A stretch of DNA of 49,977 bases. Source: Cyanobacteria bacterium FACHB-DQ100 (GTDB taxonomy: Bacteria > Cyanobacteriota > Cyanobacteriia > Leptolyngbyales > Leptolyngbyaceae). Positions within the stretch are counted from its first letter, which is position 1, and the number at the start of each line of letters is the position of its first letter. Shown piece by piece: positions 10,222 through 18,596 of the stretch. The notes beneath the pieces are model-generated. The model made no database searches. It saw nothing but the letters and a program-made list of their open reading frames with translations, and was not told the DNA's origin. The position numbers were made by a program, and so were the translations under genes. The stretch covers positions 1 through 49,977 of the forward strand of contig JACJNW010000015.1 in NCBI GenBank assembly GCA_014695195.1. The letters are read 5' to 3'.

Positions 10222-11589
10222 TCATTTAAGCTTCAGCCACGATCGAATCTCTTTCAGTACCCAAGCCTGCTCGAAATCGGTGAGTTCTTCGCCAAACTGG
10301 TGCAATCGATATCCGGTACGATACGGCCCTGATGTGATTGTGATTAAGCCATTTGAGTCGCGCCGCACTTCTCGAATGTCGCGGGTAATGCCTGTCATCC
10401 GATTGCTGGCGGTTTTGAAGCGCTGAGTTTCGACGACGAATTCTCGGCGATCGAACTTGACATAAGTCCGCTGAAACGTCGGACTCATAAACAGCAAAAA
10501 GATCAGCGCTCCCAAAATGAGAATCCAGGTTGCAGAGCTAAGCACGCCGAAAAACAGGATCAGGAAAATCATCGGCACGATAAACGTTAATCCCAGCGAT
10601 GCAACGCCTAGCTTGATCAAGCCTGGAAGATTTAAGCCCTTCTCTTCGGGATGCTTGGGAATAACGATTTCTAGCCGTTTTTTCGATCGCATCAGCTGGA
10701 CTCGCGTATTTTTTGGGCGTTCAACCGGCGGAAAGGAAAACACAGTTTCAGAACGATTCAAGGCATCGATCGCCTCATGTGCTGTCTGGAATCGCTGCTC
10801 TAGATCAGGATGGGTGAGCTGATCGATCCAATCTGCTAACGCGGGCGGCAATGTGACACGATCGCGCCATTGAATCCGAAGCTGTCGCTGGGGTAAATCG
10901 GCTGGGGAGACTCCGGTGAGTAAATGAATCAACGTTGCACCCAACGCATAGAGATCAGAACCGGGAACAGCACGACCGCCGAACTGCTCGATCGGCGTAT
11001 ATCCGTAAGTTCCAACGATCGTAAAGGTTGCACCCTCGACATTAGCACGATCCTGCACCGCTCCAAAATCGACCAGATACACTTGCTGATCCGTGCCCAA
11101 AACTAGATTACTGGGCTTGATATCACGATGCAGAACGGCGGGATTGAGACCATGTAAATCGCGCAGAATTGTTAGAACTTCCAGCGCAATTTGTCGCACT
11201 TCCGCTTCAGAAAATCGCTTGCCTTCCTGAATTAATTGCTTCAGCGAAGTTCCCGGAATGTAGTCCTGCACCAAGCCAAACCAGAGAATGCGATCGTCGA
11301 TCGAAAAAGAATCCCGACACTTCGGAATGCGTGGGTGATCCAACTGCCGCAAAATCTGAGATTCACGCTCAAACAGCTTGAGATCATCCCACTGCGATTG
11401 CTCCCCAAACGCCAACAGTTTCACAATCACAGATTGCGACTGAGCCGTTAAATCCATCGCCAGCCAAGTTTGCCGCCCTGCACCGTGACCTAATTTTTCT
11501 TGAAGTTGATAGCGATCGTACAGCGTTTGTCCTGCACTCAGCATCGATCGAGGCTCCCTACCGTCTTTACCGACTTCGCTTTCGATCAT
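10222..11589 (-). CDS. Membrane-associated Ser/Thr protein kinase
   Basis: A 455-residue Hanks-type kinase. The kinase domain spans about residues 28-280, with a glycine loop (LGHGAGRQTW), an ATP-binding Lys in SVIVKLLAF, the catalytic loop HRDIKPSNLVLG and DFGAVQD. The APE motif is replaced by the YTPIEQFGG segment common in cyanobacterial kinases. A hydrophobic region at about 330-375 gives two membrane segments, followed by a ~70-residue C-terminal domain with no named family. ATG at 11544 (MLSAGQTLYD), preceded by GGGAG, is a plausible alternative start. It follows the histidine kinase gene by 18 bp, so the two kinases are probably cotranscribed. Confidence 0.88.
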   Translation of the reverse strand: MIESEVGKDGREPRSMLSAGQTLYDRYQLQEKLGHGAGRQTWLAMDLTAQSQSVIVKLLAFGEQSQWDDLKLFERESQILRQLDHPRIPKCRDSFSIDDRILWFGLVQDYIPGTSLKQLIQEGKRFSEAEVRQIALEVLTILRDLHGLNPAVLHRDIKPSNLVLGTDQQVYLVDFGAVQDRANVEGATFTIVGTYGYTPIEQFGGRAVPGSDLYALGATLIHLLTGVSPADLPQRQLRIQWRDRVTLPPALADWIDQLTHPDLEQRFQTAHEAIDALNRSETVFSFPPVERPKNTRVQLMRSKKRLEIVIPKHPEEKGLNLPGLIKLGVASLGLTFIVPMIFLILFFGVLSSATWILILGALIFLLFMSPTFQRTYVKFDRREFVVETQRFKTASNRMTGITRDIREVRRDSNGLITITSGPYRTGYRLHQFGEELTDFEQAWVLKEIRSWLKLK

Positions 11590-11607
11590 AGCGATTCCGT
11601 CTTTTCT

Positions 11608-13326
11608 TTAGCTGAAGCTGGGGAGTTTGACGATAAATTCTGTGCCTTGAGGCAAGACGGGGAAGCACTCGATCGAACCGCGATGTTGTTCGACGATTGT
11701 TTGATACGAGAGCGCGAGTCCCATTCCGGTTCCTTTGCCGACTGGTTTTGTTGTGAAAAATGGATCAAAAATGCGGGGTCGAATTTCTGCTGAAATACCG
11801 ATGCCTGTATCTCGGATTCGGACTTTTACAGTTTGGTCAGACTGTTGATCTGTCCAAATTTCAATCGTGCGATTTTCTACGGTTTCGATCGCATCGATCG
11901 CGTTGTTAATCAAGTTCATCCACACCTGATTGAGTTGTCCGGCATAACAGTCAATGGGTGCAACAGTTCCATAGTGTTTAACGATTGTAATGTGTTGAGC
12001 TTTCAATCGGTGCTGCAATAGCGTTAAGGTTTGCTCGATCGCAGCGTTAATATCAATGGTTTTGAGTGCTGCTTCATCTAATCGGGAGAACGATCGCAGC
12101 GATTTGACAATTTCTTGAATGCGAGTCGTACCTGTTCGCATTGAAGCAAACACCCTAGCAACATCATCGAGCAAAAAGCCGAGATCAATTTCATCAATGG
12201 TGTGTTGAATTTCCGCGATCGGTTCAGGATAGTGTTTTTGATAAAGTTGAATAACCCGAATTAAATCGCGAGTGTAAGCATCTGCATAACGCAAATTTCC
12301 GTGGATAAAATTAACAGGATTATTCACTTCATGAGCAATTCCCGCAACTAATTGACCCAGACTCGACATCCTTTCACTTTGAATGAGTTGCGTTTGGGTT
12401 TGATTTAAGCTGGATAGCGTTGCTTCGAGCTCTGCATTTCTTTGAGACAGTTCGGTGGTTCGCTCTGCAACCCGACTTTCTAAAACTTCGTTTGCTTGCT
12501 CTAAGGCTTCTTTGGCACGTTTGAGATCAGTGATATCTGTTGCGATCCCACCGATCGCAAACGCTTGTCCTGTTTCATCAAACAAGGGAAATTTGACGAC
12601 GATCGCAATATGTAATCCGTCTTCATGGGGCTCAATTTCCTCAAGCTGAATCGAAGTCCCAGACGCGATCGCAGCACGATCGGCGACTTGAAATGCCGCT
12701 GCAATCTCAGGCGGAAAAAAGTCGTAGTCGGTCTTGCCTAGATCGCGGTCTTGATCGAGATTGAATCGATGGGCAAATTCTCGATTCATCAATATATACG
12801 TTCCGTTCGTATTGCGATATTCTTTGGCAAAGATACTAGCTCTTGTGTTGTTGATAATACACTTAAGCAAGTTCTGGCTTTGCTGCAACTTCGCAACTTG
12901 ACCTGATAATTCTGTAATTAATTTGTTATGTGATTTCTTTAGTCTAATTTCAGACTGTTTATATCTTGTTATTTCGGTAATCATTCCACAAAAGATGGTT
13001 TCACTCTGATTGATCTCAGTGAGCGCTGCGGTAATTTGAATCCATCTCTGCTTGACTCGTCCCTCAAAGCTCCAGGGAATGGCACGATTGATTGCCTTTC
13101 TTAAAGATTCTCGAAAGCGATCACGATCGCTTGGATCAATTTGGTTTTCTAACACGGCAAAATCTTTTGTAATCACCGCAGCAGAAACACCAACGAGATC
13201 AGCGATCGCGTCGCTGATGTAATCAATTCTGTACTCGTTCCCGATCGCGCTTAACCGAAAGATTGCACCTGGAGCGTTAGCGGCGATCGTTTGCACATCA
13301 ATCTCTATAGCCGAATTAGAACTCAT
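11608..13326 (-). CDS. PAS-domain sensor histidine kinase
   Basis: A 572-residue cytoplasmic histidine kinase with no transmembrane segment. Two PAS folds precede the kinase: about residues 5-115, and about 150-275, where [18 protein letters not shown] marks the end of the PAS/PAC. A coiled coil (about 275-325) follows, then the DHp helix with the phospho-His in [20 protein letters not shown] and an ATPase domain with N box ([11 protein letters not shown]), DTGIGI and GTGMGLAL. All catalytic boxes are intact. The ATG at 13326 is preferred over the upstream GTG at 13335. No response regulator is adjacent, but a Ser/Thr kinase lies 18 bp downstream. Confidence 0.9.
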   Translation of the reverse strand: MSSNSAIEIDVQTIAANAPGAIFRLSAIGNEYRIDYISDAIADLVGVSAAVITKDFAVLENQIDPSDRDRFRESLRKAINRAIPWSFEGRVKQRWIQITAALTEINQSETIFCGMITEITRYKQSEIRLKKSHNKLITELSGQVAKLQQSQNLLKCIINNTRASIFAKEYRNTNGTYILMNREFAHRFNLDQDRDLGKTDYDFFPPEIAAAFQVADRAAIASGTSIQLEEIEPHEDGLHIAIVVKFPLFDETGQAFAIGGIATDITDLKRAKEALEQANEVLESRVAERTTELSQRNAELEATLSSLNQTQTQLIQSERMSSLGQLVAGIAHEVNNPVNFIHGNLRYADAYTRDLIRVIQLYQKHYPEPIAEIQHTIDEIDLGFLLDDVARVFASMRTGTTRIQEIVKSLRSFSRLDEAALKTIDINAAIEQTLTLLQHRLKAQHITIVKHYGTVAPIDCYAGQLNQVWMNLINNAIDAIETVENRTIEIWTDQQSDQTVKVRIRDTGIGISAEIRPRIFDPFFTTKPVGKGTGMGLALSYQTIVEQHRGSIECFPVLPQGTEFIVKLPSFS

Positions 13327-13410
13327 ACAGGGCACAACCGAGCAATCTTGAGAAAAGTTTCCTTATCATTCCCTCAATTCTCTTGTGCTACCACTACGAT
13401 CAACTCCTAT

Positions 13411-13450
13411 GATCAAATACAAAGATCAAATACATACAAAGATCAAATAC
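13411..13450. repeat. Three short direct repeats (GATCAAATAC)
   Basis: GATCAAATAC occurs at 13411, 13424 and 13441, with periods of 13 and 17 bp, between the MFS gene stop and the histidine kinase start. A related GATCAACTCCTAT lies just before at 13399. The repeats could be protein-binding iterons upstream of the kinase gene, or simple slippage. Confidence 0.7.
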
Positions 13451-13458
13451 AAAACTTG

Positions 13459-14619
13459 TCAATGGGCTGTTAAGCGCTGCTGTCGCCAATATAATCCTAA
13501 TCCTGCTAGCAGCATCATCCCAAAGCCGATCGCGCATACGCCAGACCACTGAAACCGATTCCAAGCATAAGTGCCTAAATACGATCCAATTGCACCGCCA
13601 ACAAAATAAAGCGTGATGTACAACGCATTTAAGCGACTGTGATATTCCGCAGGCAAGCTGTAAAGCGTTGCTTGATTTGAAATTTGACTCGTCTGGACTC
13701 CCAAATCCAGCAAAATCGCACCGAGGACTAATCCGCCTAGCTGTTTTCCAAAGGCCCAAACCACGAGAAACGCTGCGATCGTCATCAAAACTCCGATTCT
13801 TAGCGTGAAGCCCGGACTCCGACGATCAGCAATTTTGCCAACCACCACCGCCGCTACTGCACCCGCAATGCCAACAAATCCAAACAACCCTGCAATATCA
13901 CTGCCATACTGATACGGCGGTTGTTCGAGCAAAAACACAAGCGTACTCCAGAAGGCACTAAACGCCCCAAACGACATCGCCCCAATCCAAGAAGTCGCTT
14001 GTAGTATAGGGTCTCTCTGAATTAGCTCCAACATCGATCGCAGCAAAGTTGGATAGGTCATTTTCAAGCTCGATTGATAGCGGGGTAACTGTTTCGCTAA
14101 AACGATCGCCAACAGCACCGTCGCACCACTAGCAAACCCATAGATTGCCTGCCAACCGATGATTTCTCCGGCAAACCCGCTTAGCGTTCTTGCGACCAGA
14201 ATGCCGATAAATAAGCCACCCATCACCCGACCGACAATTTTGCCGCGCTCCTCTGGTTGGCACAGTTGCGCGGCAAACGGTACGAGGATCTGTGCAGCAA
14301 TGGTACTCGCCCCGATCGCAAAACTCGCAAGGCTCAATCCCACTAAATTCGTCGATAGTGCCGCCAGCAAGAGCGCGATCGCGGCGCATCCCGTCACCAG
14401 GACAATTAGCCGTCGCCGCTCCATGCGATCGCCCAACGGCACGATGAATAAAATTCCAATCGCATAGCCAATCTGCGTCAACATTGGGATCACTCCGACT
14501 TCTGCTGCCGAAACTCCGAACTGTTGAGCTATTTTGGCTAAAAGCGGCTGATTGTAGTACAAATTAGCGACCGTTGCGCCCGACGCGATCGCCATCATCC
14601 AAACCAGTGAAGAACGCAT
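13459..14619 (-). CDS. Major facilitator superfamily transporter
   Basis: A 386-residue MFS transporter with about 12 hydrophobic segments. GDRMERRRLIVL after the second helix is the MFS motif-A-like loop, and KIADRRSPGFTLRIGV is its repeat in the second half. The overall pattern (ASGATVANLYYNQPLLAKIA at the N-terminus) matches the YnfM/drug-exporter-like group often annotated as MFS multidrug efflux. Substrate unknown. The ATG at 14619 (MRSSLVWMMAIASG) starts directly at the first helix. The frame is open to 14736, but the extension is unlikely to be translated. It diverges from the phosphohexomutase gene. Confidence 0.85.
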   Translation of the reverse strand: MRSSLVWMMAIASGATVANLYYNQPLLAKIAQQFGVSAAEVGVIPMLTQIGYAIGILFIVPLGDRMERRRLIVLVTGCAAIALLLAALSTNLVGLSLASFAIGASTIAAQILVPFAAQLCQPEERGKIVGRVMGGLFIGILVARTLSGFAGEIIGWQAIYGFASGATVLLAIVLAKQLPRYQSSLKMTYPTLLRSMLELIQRDPILQATSWIGAMSFGAFSAFWSTLVFLLEQPPYQYGSDIAGLFGFVGIAGAVAAVVVGKIADRRSPGFTLRIGVLMTIAAFLVVWAFGKQLGGLVLGAILLDLGVQTSQISNQATLYSLPAEYHSRLNALYITLYFVGGAIGSYLGTYAWNRFQWSGVCAIGFGMMLLAGLGLYWRQQRLTAH

Positions 14620-14813
14620 AAATGAAAGAACGGTGAGGTTTATATTGCAAGGGTAATTGAGGAGCGAGGAGTAAAGGAATTTTGAAGTGTCCTGGAAGCC
14701 TTGAGGCGCTCTGTAAAGAAACTGGAGAAAGATCATAAAACTCGATAAAGTCCGAGATATCCCCGTTACACTGTTTTTGTTTCAAACCCTTTTGCAGCAG
14801 GAGAAGTGCAAGC

Positions 14814-16259
14814 ATGGCTCACGCGCCGATGACAATTACCACAATTAATCCGATTCAGTTTGGCACCGATGGCTGGCGCGGCGTGATTGCTGCTGATTTC
14901 ACGTTCGATCGCGTCATGACCGTCGCCCCGATCGCCGCGGCAGTTCTGTCTGAGGTTTACGGTGCAGAAACCGGAAGCAACACCGTGATTGTGGGCTACG
15001 ATCGCCGATTTTTATCCGAAGAATTCGCTCGCACTGCGGCAGAGTCGATTCGCAAAGTTGGCTTTGATGTGTTGTTTTCTGAAAGTTTCGCGCCGACTCC
15101 TGCCTTTAGTTGGGCAGCGAAGAAGCTGAATGCGTTGGGCGCGATCGTGATTACGGCAAGCCACAATCCTGGCAACTATTCAGGCTTGAAAGTCAAAAGC
15201 GCCCACGGGGGATCAGTGCCGCCGGAAGTGACGAAGAAGATCGAAGCCTTGTTAGCGAGTGGTGCGCCTGCGCCTGATGTGCAACCGGGAACATTCAGCA
15301 CGTTTGATCCCTGGGAGAGCTATTGCGAAGGACTGCGATCGCTTGTGGATACTACAGCGATTAAAACGGCGATCGAGCAAGGGAAAGTCACGGTGTTTGC
15401 GGATGTGATGCACGGAGCCGCAGCGACCGGATTAGCGCGATTGCTCGGTGTGGAAATTCATGAGTTGAACAGCGATCGCGACCCCCTGTTTGCAGGAGGC
15501 GCACCAGAACCGCTACCGAAGTATTTGCCAAAGATTTTAGAGACGATTCAGAATTTTGACGGAAATAGTTTAGCGGTGGGCTTAGTGTTTGATGGCGATG
15601 CCGATCGTGTTGGCGCAGTTGATGCCAAAGGGAATTTTCTCAGTTCTCAGATTCTGATCCCGATTCTGATCGAGCATCTGGTGCAAAAAGGCTTTAGCGG
15701 CGAATTTGTCAAAACGGTGAGCGGTTCAGATCTGATGCCGTTGGTTGCCAAGCTTTACAACCTGCCTGTACACGAAACGCCGATCGGCTACAAATACATT
15801 GCCGATCGAATGCTCGAAACCAAAGTTCTACTCGGCGGAGAAGAGTCCGGCGGGATCGGCTATGGTCATCACATTCCAGAGCGCGATGCGTTACTGTCGG
15901 CGCTGTATGTTCTCGAAACTGTGGTACAAACGGGAACCGATCTGGGCGAACTCTACCGCCGTTTACAGGAAAGAACCGGATTTTTGTCAGAGTACGATCG
16001 CATTGATCTGCCTCTTGCCAGCATGGAAGTCCGCGCCAAACTTCTAGAGCAGTTGAAAACACAACCCCCGCAAACCATTGCTGGAAAAGTGGTAATTAGC
16101 TGTCAGACTGACGATGGCTATAAGTTCCGGCTTGAGGATCAAAGCTGGTTATTGATTCGCTTTAGTGGGACAGAACCCGTTTTGCGGCTGTATTGCGAAG
16201 CGGCAACGATCGACCAGGTTCACCAAACGCTAAATTGGGCGCGTGATTGGGCGAGTTGA
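14814..16259 (+). CDS. Phosphoglucomutase/phosphomannomutase family protein
   Basis: A 481-residue alpha-D-phosphohexomutase interconverting sugar 1- and 6-phosphates. All four active-site signatures are present: the phosphoserine loop TASHNP, the metal site DGDADR, the sugar-binding loop GGEESGGIGY (GEESG is the PGM/PMM type, not the GEQSGH of GlmM), and the phosphate-binding RFSGTEPVLRLY. GGAGA 9 nt before the ATG fixes the start. It probably links glycogen metabolism and nucleotide-sugar supply. The amylase gene on the opposite strand converges on it. PGM versus PMM activity cannot be decided here. Confidence 0.92.
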   Translation: MAHAPMTITTINPIQFGTDGWRGVIAADFTFDRVMTVAPIAAAVLSEVYGAETGSNTVIVGYDRRFLSEEFARTAAESIRKVGFDVLFSESFAPTPAFSWAAKKLNALGAIVITASHNPGNYSGLKVKSAHGGSVPPEVTKKIEALLASGAPAPDVQPGTFSTFDPWESYCEGLRSLVDTTAIKTAIEQGKVTVFADVMHGAAATGLARLLGVEIHELNSDRDPLFAGGAPEPLPKYLPKILETIQNFDGNSLAVGLVFDGDADRVGAVDAKGNFLSSQILIPILIEHLVQKGFSGEFVKTVSGSDLMPLVAKLYNLPVHETPIGYKYIADRMLETKVLLGGEESGGIGYGHHIPERDALLSALYVLETVVQTGTDLGELYRRLQERTGFLSEYDRIDLPLASMEVRAKLLEQLKTQPPQTIAGKVVISCQTDDGYKFRLEDQSWLLIRFSGTEPVLRLYCEAATIDQVHQTLNWARDWAS

Positions 16260-16295
16260 GGACGAATTTTTCCGCTTCGGTTTGAGCGGCTGACT

Positions 16296-16331
16296 GCCCC
16301 TAAATCTCCCACTCGTGCGAGATTTAGGGGC
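16296..16331. repeat. Palindromic intergenic repeat / hairpin
   Basis: GCCCCTAAATCTC (16296-16308) and GAGATTTAGGGGC (16319-16331) form a perfect 13-bp stem with a 10-nt loop between converging genes. The CCCCTAAATC sequence is typical of small dispersed palindromes in cyanobacterial genomes. It may also block transcription, but there is no T-run. Confidence 0.65.
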
Positions 16332-16376
16332 TACCCGGATTCAACATCAAAGCCAGTTCTATGGACTTATGCTCTG

Positions 16377-17828
16377 CTAGATGACAATACAGCCCGATCG
16401 CTCAGGCAGATCAATCTCTAACTCTTGCTCATTCCAAATCAATTCTGCATTGCCGTAAACGATGCGATTCGGATGCGTTTTAAGTCCCGTTTTATTCCAA
16501 TGAATCGCAGCTTTCACCGCAACGGTTCCCACATTCACTGCAATAATCACCGTTTGATCGTCTAAGGTTCGCGCAAAAACGTAGGTTGTTCCTTCGGCAT
16601 ACAACACCTTGTAATCCCCCGTTCTCAGAGCAGGATAAGCATGGCGCAGTTTGACTAATTGACGGTGACACTCATAGATTTTGTAATCCCAGTTTGACTC
16701 TAACGGGAAACCTCGACGAGAATCTGGATCGATCGCGCCTGGTAATCCCACTTCATCACCGTAGTAAATACTCGGCGCACCCGGAAACGTCATCAATAAC
16801 AAAGTACAAAGCTCAATGCTAGGACGATCGCCGCCTGCAATCGTCATTAACCGTGCTGTGTCATGGCTTGCTAATAAATTCAGTTGCGTAAGCTGAATCT
16901 CCCAAGGATACAGTTTCAATAAATCTTGCATCTTTTGAGCATACTCACCCGCAAACATCGGCGGATACGGCTGGTAATCCCGGCTTTGAACCTGATCCAA
17001 TACCACACGATCGCCCGCAGCAAACGCGATCGTCGGGCCTGCAAACAAGTAATTCATCACGCCATCGAACTGGGTGCCATCGAGCCACTGACGCGAGTCA
17101 CCCCAGACTTCGCCGACGATGTAGGCTTCAGAATTCAGGGCTTTGACGCGATCGCGAAATTCCTGCCAGAATCCCGGTGTTTTCACCTCAAACGGCACAT
17201 CTAACCGCCAGCCATCGATGCCAAATTTAATCCAATACTCCGCGATTTCCATGATGTACTCTCGCACCTCCGGATTATCGTGATTGAACACAGGCAAAGC
17301 GCGATTGTTATCCCAGCCTTCATACCCTGCCGGAAACTCTCCCGTATACGGATGCAGCGGAAACTGATGAATTCTAAACCAATCGATCCAAGGCGAATGA
17401 TCACCGTTTTCTAAAACGTCATGGAAAAAGAAGAAGCCGCGACTGGAGTGATTAAACACACCATCCAGTACAACTTTGATGTCTCGCTCATGTGCCGCTT
17501 CGAGCAACTCGCGAAACGCTTCATTGCCACCCAACATCGGATCGACCTGGTAATAGTCGTGCGTGTGATAGCGGTGATTGCTAGCAGACTGGAAAATTGG
17601 CGTAAAGTAAATCGCATTCACGCCCAAATCCTGAATGTAATCAAGCTTCTCGATGATTCCCCAAAGGTCGCCCCCCTTGTAGCCTTGCAGCGTCGGAGTC
17701 GCATCCCAATCTTCCCAACGCATCGACTTGAGCAGTTTTCTATGCCGTTGCTTGGCGCGGGCAAATCGATCGGGGAAAATTTGATAAAAAACCGCGTTCT
17801 TTACCCAGTCTGGTGTCTGAATCTGCAT
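16377..17828 (-). CDS. GH13 alpha-amylase family enzyme (cyclomaltodextrinase/neopullulanase-like)
   Basis: A 483-residue GH13 glycosidase hydrolysing alpha-1,4 (possibly alpha-1,6) glucan bonds. The (beta/alpha)8 barrel contains all four conserved regions: DGVFNHSS, GWRLDVPFE with the nucleophile Asp, IVGEVWGD with the acid/base Glu, and LASHDTAR with the stabilising Asp. A short beta C-domain follows. There is no signal peptide, so it is cytoplasmic. The start VKNAVFYQIFPDRFA is the entry to the barrel, so the N-terminal CBM34 domain of many neopullulanases is absent. It is transcribed divergently from the riboswitch-controlled DUF4278 gene. Confidence 0.92.
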   Translation of the reverse strand: MQIQTPDWVKNAVFYQIFPDRFARAKQRHRKLLKSMRWEDWDATPTLQGYKGGDLWGIIEKLDYIQDLGVNAIYFTPIFQSASNHRYHTHDYYQVDPMLGGNEAFRELLEAAHERDIKVVLDGVFNHSSRGFFFFHDVLENGDHSPWIDWFRIHQFPLHPYTGEFPAGYEGWDNNRALPVFNHDNPEVREYIMEIAEYWIKFGIDGWRLDVPFEVKTPGFWQEFRDRVKALNSEAYIVGEVWGDSRQWLDGTQFDGVMNYLFAGPTIAFAAGDRVVLDQVQSRDYQPYPPMFAGEYAQKMQDLLKLYPWEIQLTQLNLLASHDTARLMTIAGGDRPSIELCTLLLMTFPGAPSIYYGDEVGLPGAIDPDSRRGFPLESNWDYKIYECHRQLVKLRHAYPALRTGDYKVLYAEGTTYVFARTLDDQTVIIAVNVGTVAVKAAIHWNKTGLKTHPNRIVYGNAELIWNEQELEIDLPERSGCIVI

Positions 17829-17896
17829 GAAAAGGCGACATCGATCACATCAATAGTACGGTAATGATCCCTGTGAAAATCGCTCTCTAACTATTG

Positions 17897-17940
17897 GTAG
17901 AAGTTTAGGAATTCTACAAATCGTAGTCTATAATACAGAT
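17897..17940 (+). promoter_or_regulatory. Promoter with -10 box inside an NtcA-type site
   Basis: TATAAT at 17929-17934 is a perfect -10 element, giving a predicted start near 17941. It lies within GTA-N8-TAC (17923-17936), the exact consensus for the nitrogen regulator NtcA. NtcA sites at this position act by repression, whereas activating sites are centred near -41. A second inverted repeat, GTAGAA-N9-TTCTAC (17897-17917), lies at about -24 to -44. A -35 hexamer is poor (TTTAGG at 19-bp spacing). Confidence 0.65.
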
Positions 17941-17945
17941 ATGAA

Positions 17946-18014
17946 CGTTCATCCTTGCTATGCGCTAATTGCTATGGGCCAAGGACGGAAGTAAGGGGTT
18001 CTCCTGAAGGAACG
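17946..18014 (+). promoter_or_regulatory. Glutamine riboswitch (glnA / Downstream-peptide class)
   Basis: The aptamer matches the glnA-type glutamine riboswitch as a three-way junction. P1 is CGTTC (17946-17950) with GAACG (18010-18014). P2 is TCCTTG (17952-17957) with CAAGGA (17980-17985). P3 is AGG (17994-17996) with CCT (18003-18005). The strongly conserved joining segments GGACGGAAGTA (17983-17993) and GAAGGAACG (18006-18014) are both present in the right order and spacing. These RNAs bind L-glutamine and control nitrogen-assimilation genes in cyanobacteria. The predicted RNA begins about 5 nt upstream. The class is recognised from memory of the consensus and was not scored with a covariance model. 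Confidence 0.85.
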
Positions 18015-18050
18015 CGCCTCAATCTCACTTCATTTCCATTGTTCGAGGCG
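18015..18050 (+). promoter_or_regulatory. Hairpin able to sequester the ribosome binding site of the DUF4278 gene
   Basis: CGCCTC (18015-18020), immediately 3' of riboswitch P1, pairs perfectly with GAGGCG (18045-18050). GAGG (18045-18048) is the likely Shine-Dalgarno of the ATG at 18055. The 24-nt loop is unstructured. This is a plausible expression platform acting on translation, but whether glutamine opens or closes it cannot be told from the sequence. Confidence 0.6.
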
Positions 18051-18054
18051 ACTT

Positions 18055-18438
18055 ATGAAACTCATTTATCGTGGTGTTAAATACGAATATGACCCCACTC
18101 AGCGCGGATGCGACGATCGCTTTTCTCAGTCCCATGAGCCGATCACGCTAACTTATCGCGGCAACCGCTACCAACTCGACCCGAATCGCCCTGTACGATC
18201 GGCAGTTGAACAACAACCACGTGAACTGATTTATCGCGGCAATCGCTACTGGATGGGCTATCCAGACGGTAAGCCGACGCTTAGCAATGTGAGACGATCG
18301 CAGCCAGCAAAAGATCTGCTTTCAACGCATCGTGCGAATTTGCAGCGAAATTTGCAGCGCCGCATCGAGAGTGCTCGTCAGAAGGGCGATGAGGCTTTAC
18401 TGGCACTGCTTGAAGCAGAACGTCGCCATCTCATCTAA
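18055..18438 (+). CDS. DUF4278 domain protein under glutamine-riboswitch control
   Basis: A 127-residue protein with three copies of the DUF4278 motif (L-x-Y-R-G-x-x-Y) at residues 3-10, 32-39 and 58-65. An Arg-rich, probably helical C-terminus follows (about 85-127, with RANLQRNLQRRIESARQKGD). It has no signal peptide, membrane segment or catalytic motif, so a small regulatory or binding protein is likely. The leader contains a glutamine riboswitch, an SD-sequestering hairpin and an NtcA-like site over the -10 box, which points to production under nitrogen sufficiency. The arrangement resembles gifB, encoding glutamine synthetase inactivating factor IF17, but I cannot align the C-terminus convincingly with known inactivating factors. 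A strong terminator follows, so it is monocistronic. Confidence 0.88.
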   Translation: MKLIYRGVKYEYDPTQRGCDDRFSQSHEPITLTYRGNRYQLDPNRPVRSAVEQQPRELIYRGNRYWMGYPDGKPTLSNVRRSQPAKDLLSTHRANLQRNLQRRIESARQKGDEALLALLEAERRHLI

Positions 18439-18465
18439 CTCAATTTCACTTACTCTTCACGCACA

Positions 18466-18490
18466 GAGCCGCGATCGCGGCTCTTTTTTT
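18466..18490 (+). terminator. Intrinsic terminator after DUF4278 gene
   Basis: A perfect 18-nt palindrome (GAGCCGCGATCGCGGCTC, 18466-18483), centred on the HIP1 octamer, is followed by seven Ts. Confidence 0.92.
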
Positions 18491-18596
18491 GCAAAAACGC
18501 ATTTTTTCAAATTCAGTCCGACTTTGGGCAATTGGGCAGAAACATATACGAGAATAGATCTATCCGAATGTCGATTTGCTCAGAGAGAAGAACACT

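Noticed and set aside
17946-18050. Signal recognition particle RNA or 6S RNA between the amylase and DUF4278 genes
   Set aside because: The GGACGGAAGTA and GAAGGAACG blocks with a CGTTC/GAACG closing stem fit the glutamine riboswitch. The conserved SRP loop and a 6S-like central bubble are absent.
18055-18438. Calling the DUF4278 protein GifB (IF17)
   Set aside because: Regulation is gifB-like, but I could not match the C-terminus to the inactivating-factor region with its conserved arginine spacing. Left as a hypothesis.
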